A stretch of 64,000 nt of DNA from Streptomyces sp. CB02400 (GCF_001905725.1 NZ_LIWB01000016.1:143740-207739), one strand, 5' to 3'. Counted from the first letter of the stretch, positions 22,854 through 31,653 are shown. Notes: generated by a model from the letters alone, not told the origin. A program made the numbers and translations.

Positions 22854-24323
22854 TCAGGCGAGCGCGGTGTGGTCGATCTCGCCGCGGGCGGTCAGCGGCA
22901 TGCGGGCGATCACCACGATGTCGTCCGGCATCAGGTGCCCGGGCAGTTCGGCCGCCAGCTCGCGCCGCAGTGCGGCCGGCAGCTTCGACGCCCGGCGGGC
23001 GGCCGCGGGCGCGTTGGCGAGCGGCCTGGTACGGGTGTCCAGGGGCCGGTACACGCCGTCGTAGCAGCGCGTACCGTCCGCGGGCACGATCACCGCCTCG
23101 AACCAGCCGGGTGCCTCGGCCGACCAGGTGCACAGGACGGCACGGCCGTGCTCCTCGCCCCAGGTCTCCAGCGCGTGCGGGTCGAGCGGCGTGCCGTGTG
23201 CCGTGGCGGGGACCCCGCACTCGGCCGCCTCGCTCACCAGTCTCGCGTTGGGTATCCGGGTCAGTCGGAGGCGGCCGCCGTGCCGGGCCAGTTCGGCCTC
23301 CAGGCCGGACACCCGGTGCACGTCCCGGCCCCAGGTGAGGATGGGGACGTCCGTGAGGTCCGTCGGTCCGCTCGGCTGCTTGTGCAGGACGACCTCGTAG
23401 CGGTGACGGGTGAGTTCGTTGCCGTTCGGTCCGGACTTCAGCCGGATGTCCACGGCCGCGATGCCGGGGTGCGCGTCGGCCCACTCGGTGAAGAAGCCGG
23501 GATCGAGGACGAGTTCGGTCTCGCCGAGCATGGCGCGTGCGACCGCCGCCCGGACTGCGGACGGCTCGTCGCCGGGGCGCTGAGCGTGGTGGACGGCCGT
23601 CAGGAACTCCCGCAGGGTGCCGTGGTTGCGGATGTCGCCGAGGACGATCCGGCCGCCCGGGGCCAGCCGCCGGAGTGCGACCTCCAGGACGTTCGAGAGG
23701 TAGGCGGCGTCGGGGAAGTACTGCACGACCGAGTTGAGCAGGACCGTGTCGAAGAACTCCGCCGGCAGGCCGTCGTCGGCGTCGGCGGGCAGGCATCGCA
23801 GCGTCACCTTGTCCTTCAGCCGCGGATCGGTGGCGACCTGGGCGGCGAGGCGTTCGATGACCGGCTCCGAGAAGTCGGTACCCCAGTAGGCCTCGGCCTC
23901 CGGGGCCAGCGGGCCGAGCAGGAGGCCGGAGCCGACCCCGATCTCCAGCACCCGGTGCGCCCCCGGTCCGCGCACCCGCTCCACCGCGGACGCGCGCCAC
24001 CGGCGCATCTGCGGCAGGGGGATGGGCTCGCGCGTGTAGGAGCTGTTCCATCCGGTGAAGTCGTCGCCGATCCCGGTGGCGGCCGGCGCGGTGTCGCCGT
24101 ACATCGAGTCGTAGACCGCGCGCCACTTCTCGACGTGCCTGGTCACGTCCGCGTCCGGCACCTCGGGCACCACGTACGCCACCAGGTGCCGCTCGCCGAG
24201 CGGGTTCTCGCGGGGGGCCACGGCCGCCTGCGCCACGCCGTCCTGCCTCCGGAGCGCGGCCTCGATCTCCTCGAACCGGTTGACGGACCACGTGCGCTGC
24301 CGCGCGTACGGGAGGGGCGCCAT
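22854..24323 (-). CDS. Stand-alone N-methyltransferase embedded in an adenylation C-terminal subdomain
   Basis: A 489-residue protein from ATG 24323 (AGGA site). Residues 15-55 match the start of an NRPS adenylation C-terminal subdomain (RFEEIEAALRRQDGV, LVAYVVPE), and the last 40 match its end (LPGHLMPDDIVVIARMPL, RGEIDHTALA, an A10-like motif with Glu where Lys is usual in GKxDR). Between them lies a full SAM-dependent methyltransferase of the NRPS N-methylation type: DDFTGWNSSYTREPIP, VLEIGVGSGLL, YWGTDFS, VLNSVVQYFP, LGDIRNHGTL, RYEVVLHK. The ATP-binding N-terminal core (A1-A7) is absent, so it should not adenylate. I infer a backbone N-methyltransferase freed from an interrupted A domain (A8-A9 type insertion) that acts in trans on an aminoacyl carrier. 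It is 77 bases downstream of the TE-like gene. Confidence 0.85.
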   Translation of the reverse strand: MAPLPYARQRTWSVNRFEEIEAALRRQDGVAQAAVAPRENPLGERHLVAYVVPEVPDADVTRHVEKWRAVYDSMYGDTAPAATGIGDDFTGWNSSYTREPIPLPQMRRWRASAVERVRGPGAHRVLEIGVGSGLLLGPLAPEAEAYWGTDFSEPVIERLAAQVATDPRLKDKVTLRCLPADADDGLPAEFFDTVLLNSVVQYFPDAAYLSNVLEVALRRLAPGGRIVLGDIRNHGTLREFLTAVHHAQRPGDEPSAVRAAVARAMLGETELVLDPGFFTEWADAHPGIAAVDIRLKSGPNGNELTRHRYEVVLHKQPSGPTDLTDVPILTWGRDVHRVSGLEAELARHGGRLRLTRIPNARLVSEAAECGVPATAHGTPLDPHALETWGEEHGRAVLCTWSAEAPGWFEAVIVPADGTRCYDGVYRPLDTRTRPLANAPAAARRASKLPAALRRELAAELPGHLMPDDIVVIARMPLTARGEIDHTALA

Positions 24324-24400
24324 GTTCCTGTCTGCCTTTCGGTCGTCTGCGCAGGGTGAGCCCACCCTGGAAGGGGTTCTCGAGCCGTCCGCGTGCGTGC

Positions 24401-25162
24401 TCAGGCGACGGCCGCCAGCGCCTCGCGCATGGCCGCCGCCAGGTCCGCCGGACGGCTGCTCGGCAGGTCGTGGCTGCCCGGCAGCGACACGACCCGGAAC
24501 GGCCCGGTGGTGAGCGCCGACCACGCCTCGATCAGGGCGGGGTCGACGGTGTGGTCGTCGCGGCCGTACACGGCGACCGTCGGGACCGGGACGGGCTCGA
24601 CGGCACCGCTCTCGTACAGCTCCAGCTCGTAGGTCTCCATGACCTCGTAGTCGGCGCGCAGGGCGGGCTCGACGATGTCGAGCAGGTCCTCGTTGCCGAG
24701 GAGCTGTGACGGGAGGTACCCGTCCGTCACGACCTGCCGGAGGAAGTCCGGCCGCGGCAACGCCCACGTGGGCTCGCGGCGGAGGCTCCCGGGCGCCGGG
24801 TGCGAGGAGACGACGAGCGCCCGCGTCCGGGCGGGGCCCAGGCGACGTGCCACCTCGTAGGCGATCGACGAGCCCGCGCAGTGCCCGTACAGCACCACCG
24901 GCCGTCCCTGCGCGTGGTGGAGCAGTTCGTCGGCGACCTTGTCGGCGAGCTCGTGCATGACGGTCTCCGCCGGTTCCCCGAGCCGGGACTCCCGGCCCGG
25001 AAGGCGTACCGCGAAGGCGTCGAAGGCGTCGGAGAGCTCGACGCACAGCTGACGCACCGTGGTCACGCCGGCGCCCGCGTGCGGAAAGGCGTACAGCGCG
25101 CGGTCCTTGGGGCCGTCGTGAGGGACACCGACGAACCAGCGACTCTTCGTGTTTGTTCCCAT
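24401..25162 (-). CDS. Thioesterase-family alpha/beta hydrolase with Cys nucleophile; candidate aminoacyl shuttle
   Basis: A 253-residue protein of the type II thioesterase family: LYAFPHAGAG near the N-terminus, VRLPGRESR, YGHCAGSSIAYE, an Asp in YGRDDHTVDP and a His in LPGSHDLP. The nucleophile position in GxSxG is Cys95 (codon TGC at 24880-24878). Family knowledge: Cys-containing relatives such as SyrC and CmaE move aminoacyl groups between carrier proteins, whereas editing thioesterases normally use Ser. The neighbourhood (free PCP, trans A domain, A-less C-PCP modules) fits such a shuttle; hydrolytic editing is the alternative. ATG 25162 is preferred because the protein then begins at the usual place. 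A GTG at 25249 would add 29 unconvincing residues. No strong ribosome site is visible for either. Confidence 0.85.
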   Translation of the reverse strand: MGTNTKSRWFVGVPHDGPKDRALYAFPHAGAGVTTVRQLCVELSDAFDAFAVRLPGRESRLGEPAETVMHELADKVADELLHHAQGRPVVLYGHCAGSSIAYEVARRLGPARTRALVVSSHPAPGSLRREPTWALPRPDFLRQVVTDGYLPSQLLGNEDLLDIVEPALRADYEVMETYELELYESGAVEPVPVPTVAVYGRDDHTVDPALIEAWSALTTGPFRVVSLPGSHDLPSSRPADLAAAMREALAAVA

Positions 25163-25326
25163 GCACGTGAGGATGACCGGTCGTCCCGGCCCATGGGCGC
25201 CGACCCTGACGGGCCTGTGAAAGATCCTCGGCCGATCGCCGGGCGTCACGGCGAGACTGGCACGCGGGAAAGGCAGCGAGAGCCAGTCGGGGGAAGCAGA
25301 GCCCGCGAGAGACGCAGGAGTGAGTG
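25163..25326. other. Divergent intergenic region between the two arms of the trans-loading genes
   Basis: These 164 bases separate the leftward TE-like gene from the rightward PCP gene and must hold both promoters. AGGAG at 25316-25320 is the PCP ribosome site. I see no -35/-10 pair convincing enough to place. Confidence 0.5.
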
Positions 25327-25635
25327 GTGGACAACTTCGGACCGGTCGGGGTGGCGAGCCCGGACCACACCGGCCACGACGGCCCGGACCTCGAACCGCT
25401 GCGCGCCCAGGTGCGGAGTCAGTGGGTCGACGTACTGGAGCACGACGACTTCGGCGACGACGAGGACTTCTTCGACGCCGGCGGAAACTCCCTGCTGGTC
25501 GCCGAGATCATGGCCGCGCTCGGGGCCGAGTTCGGCGTGCGCGTGGAGCTCCGGCTCTTCTTCGCCCACCCGACGGTCAATGAACTGACCGGCGCGCTCG
25601 CGGCCCACGAGGCTTTCAAGGCGGCGGCCCGGTGA
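25327..25635 (+). CDS. Free-standing peptidyl carrier protein
   Basis: About 102 residues with one carrier domain: WVDVLEHDDFGDDEDFFDAG leads into the phosphopantetheine site GGNSLLVAEIM, then LFFAHPTVNEL. There are two adjacent GTG codons, 25324 and 25327. The second has the better distance (six bases) from AGGAG, so it is chosen; the first would add one Val. The stop overlaps the next start by four bases (GTGA), so PCP and adenylation domain are translationally coupled. Role inferred: it receives the aminoacyl group from the neighbouring A domain before transfer to the A-less modules. Modification by the PPTase at 42693-43523 is plausible. Confidence 0.92.
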   Translation: MDNFGPVGVASPDHTGHDGPDLEPLRAQVRSQWVDVLEHDDFGDDEDFFDAGGNSLLVAEIMAALGAEFGVRVELRLFFAHPTVNELTGALAAHEAFKAAAR

Positions 25636-27929
25636 GCGCCTCGCCGACGTCCGTCCAGGGCGCGCCCTGGAGCGGGTGGAACGAGACCACGCGGCCCTTC
25701 CGCGACGACGCCACGGTCCCCGAGCTGATCGCCGAGGCCGCCCGGCGCCACCCGGACCACCCGGCGATCGTGGATTCCGACAAGCGGGTCCTCACCCACG
25801 GCGAACTGGACCGCCTCTCCAACCGGCTGGCACGGCTGCTGCGCGAGCTGGGGCTGGGCCGGGGCTCCAGCGTGGGCGTCTACGGCGAGCGCGGCGCCCC
25901 GGCCCTCGTCGGAATGCTCGCGGTGCTCAAGGCCGGCGCCTCCTACGTCCCGCTCGACCCGGCGTGGCCCGCCTCCCGGGTGGTCGGGCTGCTCGACCGG
26001 CTCGACGTGACGGCCGTACTGACCGACCGCGCGTCCCTGCCCTCCGTGCAGGAGTTCCGGTGGGAGGTGCCTTCGCTCCGCCACGTGCTGTGCCCCGACA
26101 TCCCCGAGGAGTTCTCCTGGTCGGCCACGTTCCGGCGCGAGCAGGTCGCGGATCTCTCCGACCCTCCGTCCGGCTCCGCGGACCCGCTCGAAGCCGCCGG
26201 CTTCCAGGTCTGCCAGGACCACGTGGCGCGGTTCGTACGGTCCGCGACGTCCGCCGAACGGCCCTCGGTCCTGGAGATCGGGTGCGGATCCGGCCTGGTC
26301 GTCGAGGCCCTGGCACCGTGGGCGTCCCGCTACGTCGCCGTCGACCCCTCACCGGAGTCCGTGGCCCGGAGCAAGGAGGCCGGGGACCGCGCCGGGGGCG
26401 AGGTCGAGGGCGTGGTGTGCTTCGCCCATGAGGCGGCCGAGCGGGTCCACGGCCCGTTCGACGTCGTCGTGCTGGCCGGTACGGTGCGGTTCCTGCCGGA
26501 CCTCGACCACCTGACCGGCGTCCTCGACTCACTTGTCGGGCTGCTCGCCGACGACGGTGTCATCGTCCTCGCCGACCTCGTCGGCCCCGGGCTCGGCGCC
26601 GGTTCCGGACTGCGGGTGCCGCCCCGCTACGTCGAGCGCCTCCCCGAACTCCTGCCCGGGGTGGCCCACGCGGGCGTCCACCGCCGCCGGGCCGGGGAGT
26701 TCACCGGTGAACCCGCCGAGCGGTACGACGCCGTCATCCGCGTCGAGCCGTCCCGCGACCGTGCGGCGGCGCCGGGCCGCGAGCCGCTGTGGACCGGCCA
26801 TCACATCGGCCTCCGGCCGGCCGGCCCCCTCGCCACCGGTCCGACGGCCGACGACGCCTGCTACACCATTTTCACGTCCGGCTCGACCGGTGCGCCCAAG
26901 GGAGTCGTCGTCGGCCACCGGGCCGTGGTGAACCTGATCGACTGCATGAACCGCACCTACGAGGTCGGGCCCGCCGACGAGATCCTGTTCACCGTGTCGT
27001 TCTGCTTCGACCTCTCGGTCTACGACATGTTCGGTGTGCTGGCCGCCGGCGCGACCGTGCGGGTGGCGTCCGCGGCGGACCTCGCCGAGCCGGACACCCT
27101 GGTGGATCTGCTAGAACAGGAGAGCATCACCATCTGGGACTCGGCGCCCGCCACCCTGGGCATGGTCATGCCCTTCGTCGAGGCCCGCGAGCCGGCCGGG
27201 CGCGACACGCTCCGTCTGGTCCTCCTCAGCGGCGACTGGATCCCGGTGCCGCTCCCGGACCAGGTCCGGGGCGCGTTCCCCCACGCCGAGGTGGTGGCGC
27301 TGGGCGGCGCCACGGAGACCACCGTCTGGTCGAACCACCACCGGGTGGGCGAGGTCGACCTCACGCGGCCGAGCTTCCCCTATGGGCAACCGATGCAGAA
27401 CACCCGCAGCTACGTGCTCGACAGCGGCCTGCGGCCCTGCCCCCTCGGCGAGGAGGGCGACCTGTACGTCGCCGGCGCGGGCGTGGGCGTGGGGTACGCC
27501 GGCGCCGCCGCTCTCACCGCCGCCAGGTTCCTGCCCGACCCGGGAGCCCGGCGCCCCGGCGAACGCATGTACCGCACCGGTGACCGCGCCCGCTGGCTGC
27601 CCAACGGCGACCTGGAGTTCCTGGGCCGCCTCGACGACCAGGTCAAGGTGCGCGGCCACCGGATCGAACTGGGCGAGGTGCAGAGTGCCCTCCTCCAGTG
27701 CCCGGGTGTCCGCGCCGCGTCGGTCGTGGCGCCCGTCGGGCGGAGGGGGCGCACGCTGGCCGCCTTCTACGTGCCGACGGCCGAGCCCCTGGCGAAGGCC
27801 GAGCTCGTGAGCGCCCTGCGGGCCCTCGTGCCGTCGCACATGATCCCGTCGCGCATCGTCGCGCTCGACGAGCTTCCCCTGACCAGCACGGGCAAGATCG
27901 ACCGGGCCGCCCTCCTGGGCCGGCTGTGA
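25632..27929 (+). CDS. Stand-alone adenylation domain interrupted by a methyltransferase (between A2 and A3)
   Basis: A 765-residue protein. A1/A2 are at residues 45-115 (LKAGASYVPLDPAWP). A SAM methyltransferase occupies about 190-375 (VLEIGCGSGLVVEALAP, FDVVVLAGTVRFLPDL). A3 resumes at 411 (YTIFTSGSTGAPKG), followed by A4 (FDLSVYD), GGATETTVWSNHH, YRTGDRARW, RGHRIELGEV and TSTGKIDRAAL. Insertion between A2 and A3 is the arrangement of TioN and KtzH, which methylate amino-acid side chains. The pocket read by eye is about D-L-Y-D-L-S-L-V-W, close to the cysteine code (DLYNLSLIWK), and SGDWIP with GGATE..VWS also fits Cys-type domains. Predicted: activation of Cys, with S-methylation possible; another small polar amino acid cannot be excluded. 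It starts at GTG 25632, overlapping the PCP gene. Confidence 0.88.
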   Translation: MSASPTSVQGAPWSGWNETTRPFRDDATVPELIAEAARRHPDHPAIVDSDKRVLTHGELDRLSNRLARLLRELGLGRGSSVGVYGERGAPALVGMLAVLKAGASYVPLDPAWPASRVVGLLDRLDVTAVLTDRASLPSVQEFRWEVPSLRHVLCPDIPEEFSWSATFRREQVADLSDPPSGSADPLEAAGFQVCQDHVARFVRSATSAERPSVLEIGCGSGLVVEALAPWASRYVAVDPSPESVARSKEAGDRAGGEVEGVVCFAHEAAERVHGPFDVVVLAGTVRFLPDLDHLTGVLDSLVGLLADDGVIVLADLVGPGLGAGSGLRVPPRYVERLPELLPGVAHAGVHRRRAGEFTGEPAERYDAVIRVEPSRDRAAAPGREPLWTGHHIGLRPAGPLATGPTADDACYTIFTSGSTGAPKGVVVGHRAVVNLIDCMNRTYEVGPADEILFTVSFCFDLSVYDMFGVLAAGATVRVASAADLAEPDTLVDLLEQESITIWDSAPATLGMVMPFVEAREPAGRDTLRLVLLSGDWIPVPLPDQVRGAFPHAEVVALGGATETTVWSNHHRVGEVDLTRPSFPYGQPMQNTRSYVLDSGLRPCPLGEEGDLYVAGAGVGVGYAGAAALTAARFLPDPGARRPGERMYRTGDRARWLPNGDLEFLGRLDDQVKVRGHRIELGEVQSALLQCPGVRAASVVAPVGRRGRTLAAFYVPTAEPLAKAELVSALRALVPSHMIPSRIVALDELPLTSTGKIDRAALLGRL

Positions 27930-28150
27930 ACAGCGGACCGCGGACACCGTTCATCCGCGAAAAGAACGACAGTGCTTTCGAAGTGGCGTCAATGCCGCAC
28001 CGACCGGTGGAACGCCGGTCCAACTTCGCTAGAGGAATACGGTCGAAGCGGTCCGCATGAGTTGACAACCTGCATATCGGAGAGATCGGATCACGGAGGG
28101 GATTTCCCCGCAAGGCATGTCACCTCCGATCCGGAACGAGGTATGCAGCG
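27930..28150 (+). promoter_or_regulatory. Intergenic region with possible P450-operon promoter
   Basis: These 221 bases lie between the A-domain gene and the P450 gene and are less GC-rich than the genes. TTGACA at 28063-28068 is a perfect -35 hexamer, but no convincing -10 lies 16-19 bases downstream. GACCGG...CCGGTC near 28003 forms a short inverted repeat. The P450 ribosome site is GAGG at 28137-28140. Confidence 0.4.
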
Positions 28151-29557
28151 GTGACCACAGCATTGAACGCGTCCGCGCGAACCAAGCATGATTTCCCACT
28201 GAAGGAAATTCCCGCCCTGCGGGTCAGGGACGGGCTGGGGGGAATTCGGACGTTCCGCCGTGACCAGCTCGGATTCCTCCGGTCCGGACTTGAGCAATAC
28301 GGAGACATCTACCGTTTCCGGCTTCTCAACATGCGTGTGGTCATGCTCAATCACCCGGATTACATTCGGCATGTGCTGGTCGACAAGGCCGAGCAGTACG
28401 ACAAGAACGCCGCTGTCTTCCGCATAGCCCGCCCCGTCCTGCGCGACGGGCTGATCGCCACGCCCGACATGGAGCTGTGGCGGCGGCAGCGGCGGATGAT
28501 GGCGCCGTACTTCACCCCGCGCACGGTCAGTAAGTTCGCCCGCAACATGACGGACGAGACGACGAGCATGCTGGAGCGCTGGGAGGCCCGTGGCGAGGCC
28601 GGTGCCCCGCTGGACGTCACCGACGAGTTCGGGCAGCTCGCCCTGCGCATCGTCAGCCGGTCGCTCTTCAGCGCCGAAGTGGGCGACGCGGCGCAGGCCT
28701 TCGAGCGGGCCTTCCAGCTCGCCAACACCGTGCTCGGGAAATTCTTCAGCTTTCCCTTCCCACCGCTGAGTTTCCCCACACCCAGCCATGTGCGGCTGCG
28801 CCGGGCCATCGACAGGATGGACGGATTCGTCTCCCGGTTCATTCAGAACCGGCTGACCGACGAGGTCGAGGTCGGCCAGGAACCCGACCTGCTCTCCTTG
28901 TTCCTCCATGCCGTGGACGAGGGCGACGGCAAGGGAATGGATCTCGAACAGCTCCACCACGAAGTGCTCAACATCTGCGTGGGAGCCTACGAAACCACCA
29001 CCAATACCCTGGCCTGGGCTTTCTACCTGCTGGCGCGGCACCCGGAGGTGGAAAGCAGACTCCACGCGGAAGTGGACGAGGTGCTCGGCGCCCACACGGT
29101 TCCGGATTTCGAGGATCTGCCCCGGCTGACGTACACGCGGATGATCGTCGACGAGGTGCTGCGCATCTACTCCCCGGCCTACCAGCTGATGCGGCACACC
29201 CGCGAGGAGGACGTCATCGACGGCTACCGGGTGCCGGCCGGCACCCAGGTCCTCGTCAACAGCTATCTCCTGCACCGCCATCCGGACTTCTGGGAGGACC
29301 CCGAGCGTTTCGAGCCGGAGCGCTTCAGCGCGGAGCGGATCGCCCAGCGGCCCAAGCACGCCTACGTTCCCTTCGGCAGCGGGCCCCGCGTCTGCCTCGG
29401 CAAGCATTTCGCGCTGACCGAGATCTGCCTCGCCCTGGCGACCATCGCCCGCAAGTACCGGCTGGTGACGCCCGAGGGAGCACCCGAGGTGCTTCCCGAC
29501 GCCCTGATCACGCTGCACCCGAAGAACGGTGTGCACCTTCGTCTGGAGCGGCGCTGA
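28151..29557 (+). CDS. Cytochrome P450
   Basis: A 468-residue P450 from GTG 28151. Landmarks are the I-helix GAYETTTN, the ExxR pair Glu335/Arg338 (DEVLRIYS), and the haem loop FGSGPRVCLGKH with Cys415 as thiolate ligand. No transmembrane anchor is seen. It needs ferredoxin and reductase partners, which are not encoded nearby. Its stop (TGA) abuts the ATG of the terpene cyclase gene, so the two are one operon and the P450 probably oxidises the cyclase product. This arrangement is known from actinomycete terpene pathways such as albaflavenone and cyclooctatin. Oxidation of the polyketide remains possible. Confidence 0.93.
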   Translation: MTTALNASARTKHDFPLKEIPALRVRDGLGGIRTFRRDQLGFLRSGLEQYGDIYRFRLLNMRVVMLNHPDYIRHVLVDKAEQYDKNAAVFRIARPVLRDGLIATPDMELWRRQRRMMAPYFTPRTVSKFARNMTDETTSMLERWEARGEAGAPLDVTDEFGQLALRIVSRSLFSAEVGDAAQAFERAFQLANTVLGKFFSFPFPPLSFPTPSHVRLRRAIDRMDGFVSRFIQNRLTDEVEVGQEPDLLSLFLHAVDEGDGKGMDLEQLHHEVLNICVGAYETTTNTLAWAFYLLARHPEVESRLHAEVDEVLGAHTVPDFEDLPRLTYTRMIVDEVLRIYSPAYQLMRHTREEDVIDGYRVPAGTQVLVNSYLLHRHPDFWEDPERFEPERFSAERIAQRPKHAYVPFGSGPRVCLGKHFALTEICLALATIARKYRLVTPEGAPEVLPDALITLHPKNGVHLRLERR

Positions 29558-30610
29558 ATGAGCACGCACACCATGGGTGACGCCGGCCTCGCGCACATAC
29601 CCGAGATCCACTGCCCGTTCCCCTACCGGGTGAACCCGCACGCCGACCGGGCGCGCGCGCATCTGGCCGGCTGGGTACAGCGCACGGGCCTGGTGCACCG
29701 CGAGTCCGCCAGGAAGCGTTTCGACCAGGCGGACTTCGGCTGGTTCGCCGCCCTCGTCCATCCCACCGCGAGCCTGCGGCACCTGGAGCTGATGGCGGAC
29801 TGGTTCGCCTGGCTGTTCCTGGTCGACGACCAGCTCGACGACGGCCAAGCGGGCCGGAGCCCGGACCGGATGCGGCAGATGGTCGCCGGTATGCAGGACG
29901 TGCTGGAGTCGCCGGACTTCGGAGCGAGCCTGCTGTGCGACCCGGACGTGCCGCCCGCGGTCTCCTCACTGGCCGAGCTGTGGCAGCGCACCGCCGTGGA
30001 CGCCCCGGCCCGCTGGCGTCGCCGCTTCATCCGGCATCTGCGTGACTGCCTGGTCACGGCAACCGTGTGGGAGGGCGGAAACCGGATCCGGGGCATCGTC
30101 CCGGACGAGGTGACGTACATCGAGAACAGGCGTCACACGGGCGCCATCTACGTCTGCATGGACCTGATCGACATCGTCGAGCGGCTCGACGTCCCCGAAG
30201 AGCTCTACGACAGCGCGGAGTTCACCAGCGCTCTGGACGCCGCCTGCAACGTGGTCTGCTGGACCAACGACGTCTACTCGCTGGACAAGGAGCGTTCGCT
30301 GGGCGAGGTGCACAACATCGCCTACCTGGCGCAGTACCACCGGGGGCTCGACCGGGAGCAGGCGCTGGCCGAGGTGTGCGCGGCCACGTCCGCGGAGACC
30401 GAGCGCTTCCTGGCGGCCGAGAGGCACCTGCTGTCGGCCCGCCCCGGGCAGAGCGCGCTGCTGGTTCCCTGTCTCGCGGGGATGCGGACGTGGATCCGCG
30501 GCAACCTCGACTGGTCGAGGCGGACGAAGCGCTACCAGGCCGGGACGGCCGTGTCCTGGGCGCGTCCCGCCGACTACGTGGAACACGCTCTCATCGGAGT
30601 GGAACAGTGA
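29558..30610 (+). CDS. Class I terpene cyclase
   Basis: A 350-residue single-domain bacterial terpene synthase. The metal-binding aspartate cluster is DDQLDD at residues 90-95 and the NSE triad is NDVYSLDKE at 237-245 (Asn237, Ser241, Glu245). A Trp-rich C-terminal segment (GMRTWIRGNLDWS) and the RY-type closure (TKRYQAG) are present. The enzyme ionises an isoprenyl diphosphate with three Mg ions and folds the carbocation. Whether FPP or GGPP is used cannot be read from the sequence. It starts directly after the P450 stop and its own stop overlaps the next start by four bases (GTGA). Confidence 0.93.
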   Translation: MSTHTMGDAGLAHIPEIHCPFPYRVNPHADRARAHLAGWVQRTGLVHRESARKRFDQADFGWFAALVHPTASLRHLELMADWFAWLFLVDDQLDDGQAGRSPDRMRQMVAGMQDVLESPDFGASLLCDPDVPPAVSSLAELWQRTAVDAPARWRRRFIRHLRDCLVTATVWEGGNRIRGIVPDEVTYIENRRHTGAIYVCMDLIDIVERLDVPEELYDSAEFTSALDAACNVVCWTNDVYSLDKERSLGEVHNIAYLAQYHRGLDREQALAEVCAATSAETERFLAAERHLLSARPGQSALLVPCLAGMRTWIRGNLDWSRRTKRYQAGTAVSWARPADYVEHALIGVEQ

Positions 30611-31653
30611 CCCCCGCCCTGGCCCTGGCCCCCGACACCCGGGACGCGTGGGCCCTGCTGCGGCGGTACCGGCAGCTCACCGGTCCGCGACTCCGGCACG
30701 CCGTGGAGCAGTTGACGGAACCGGTGCGGACCATCGCCCGGTACCACTTCGGCTGGTGCGACGAGAACGGCACCCCCACGCAGGACGGGTGGGGCAAAGG
30801 CGTGCGCGGCGCTCTGGTCCTGGCCAGCGCCCAGGCGGTGGGCGGCCCGGCCGACCAGGCGCTGAGCGGCGCCGCGGCGGTGGAACTCGTGCACAACTTC
30901 TCGTTGCTGCACGACGACCTGATGGACCGTGACCGCGTCCGGCGCGGCCGCCCCACGGCCTGGAGCGTCTTCGGCGAGGCTCGGGCCGTACTGGCCGGTG
31001 ACGCACTCCTGGCCCTCGCGCTGAACACCCTGGCCTGCGCACCACCGCCCCCCGCGAGTGCCACCGCGACGCAGGAACTGTGCCGGGCCCTGCTGGAACT
31101 GGTCGCCGGCCAGGGCTCCGACCTGGCGTTCGAGAGCCGGTCGGAGGTCGGCCTGGAGGACTGTCTGACGATGGCGGCGGGAAAGACCGCGTCACTTCTG
31201 TCCGCCGCCTGTGCGCTCGGCGTGCTGTCCGCGGACGGCACGCCGCACCAGGTGAGCGCGCTCCGGTCGTTCGGACACCACGTGGGCATGGTCTTCCAGC
31301 TCGTCGACGACCTGCTGGGGATCTGGGGAGACAGCGGCGCGACCGGCAAGGTGACCGGCGGGGATCTGAGGCGGCGCAAGAAGTCCCTGCCGGTGGTCGC
31401 GGCGCTCGACAGCGGCAGCGAACCGGGGCACCGCCTCGCCGAGCTCTACGGCCTGCCCCGGCCGCTGGACGACGCCGACATCACCCGCGCCGCCCGGCTG
31501 GTCGAGGAAGCGGGCGGCCGGCGATGGGCCGAGCGGGAGGCCGTACGGCACTGGGAGCAGGCGCGAGAGGAGCTCTCCCGGGCCGGCCTCGAGCCGGAAG
31601 CGACACGCGGGCTGCTCGCTCTGGCCCGGCTGATCACCCACCGCGACCGCTGA
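30607..31653 (+). CDS. Polyprenyl diphosphate synthase (FPP/GGPP type)
   Basis: A 348-residue trans-isoprenyl diphosphate synthase from GTG 30607. The first Asp-rich motif is LLHDDLMDRDRVRRGRPTAW (Asp103, Asp104, Asp107); the second is VDDLLGIWGD (Asp234, Asp235). The GKTASLL and GGDLRRRKKSLP stretches bind diphosphate. It condenses IPP with an allylic diphosphate and feeds the cyclase translated just before it with GTGA coupling. A dedicated synthase next to a cyclase more often signals a C20 substrate, but chain length is not proven here. Confidence 0.93.
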   Translation: MTPALALAPDTRDAWALLRRYRQLTGPRLRHAVEQLTEPVRTIARYHFGWCDENGTPTQDGWGKGVRGALVLASAQAVGGPADQALSGAAAVELVHNFSLLHDDLMDRDRVRRGRPTAWSVFGEARAVLAGDALLALALNTLACAPPPPASATATQELCRALLELVAGQGSDLAFESRSEVGLEDCLTMAAGKTASLLSAACALGVLSADGTPHQVSALRSFGHHVGMVFQLVDDLLGIWGDSGATGKVTGGDLRRRKKSLPVVAALDSGSEPGHRLAELYGLPRPLDDADITRAARLVEEAGGRRWAEREAVRHWEQAREELSRAGLEPEATRGLLALARLITHRDR

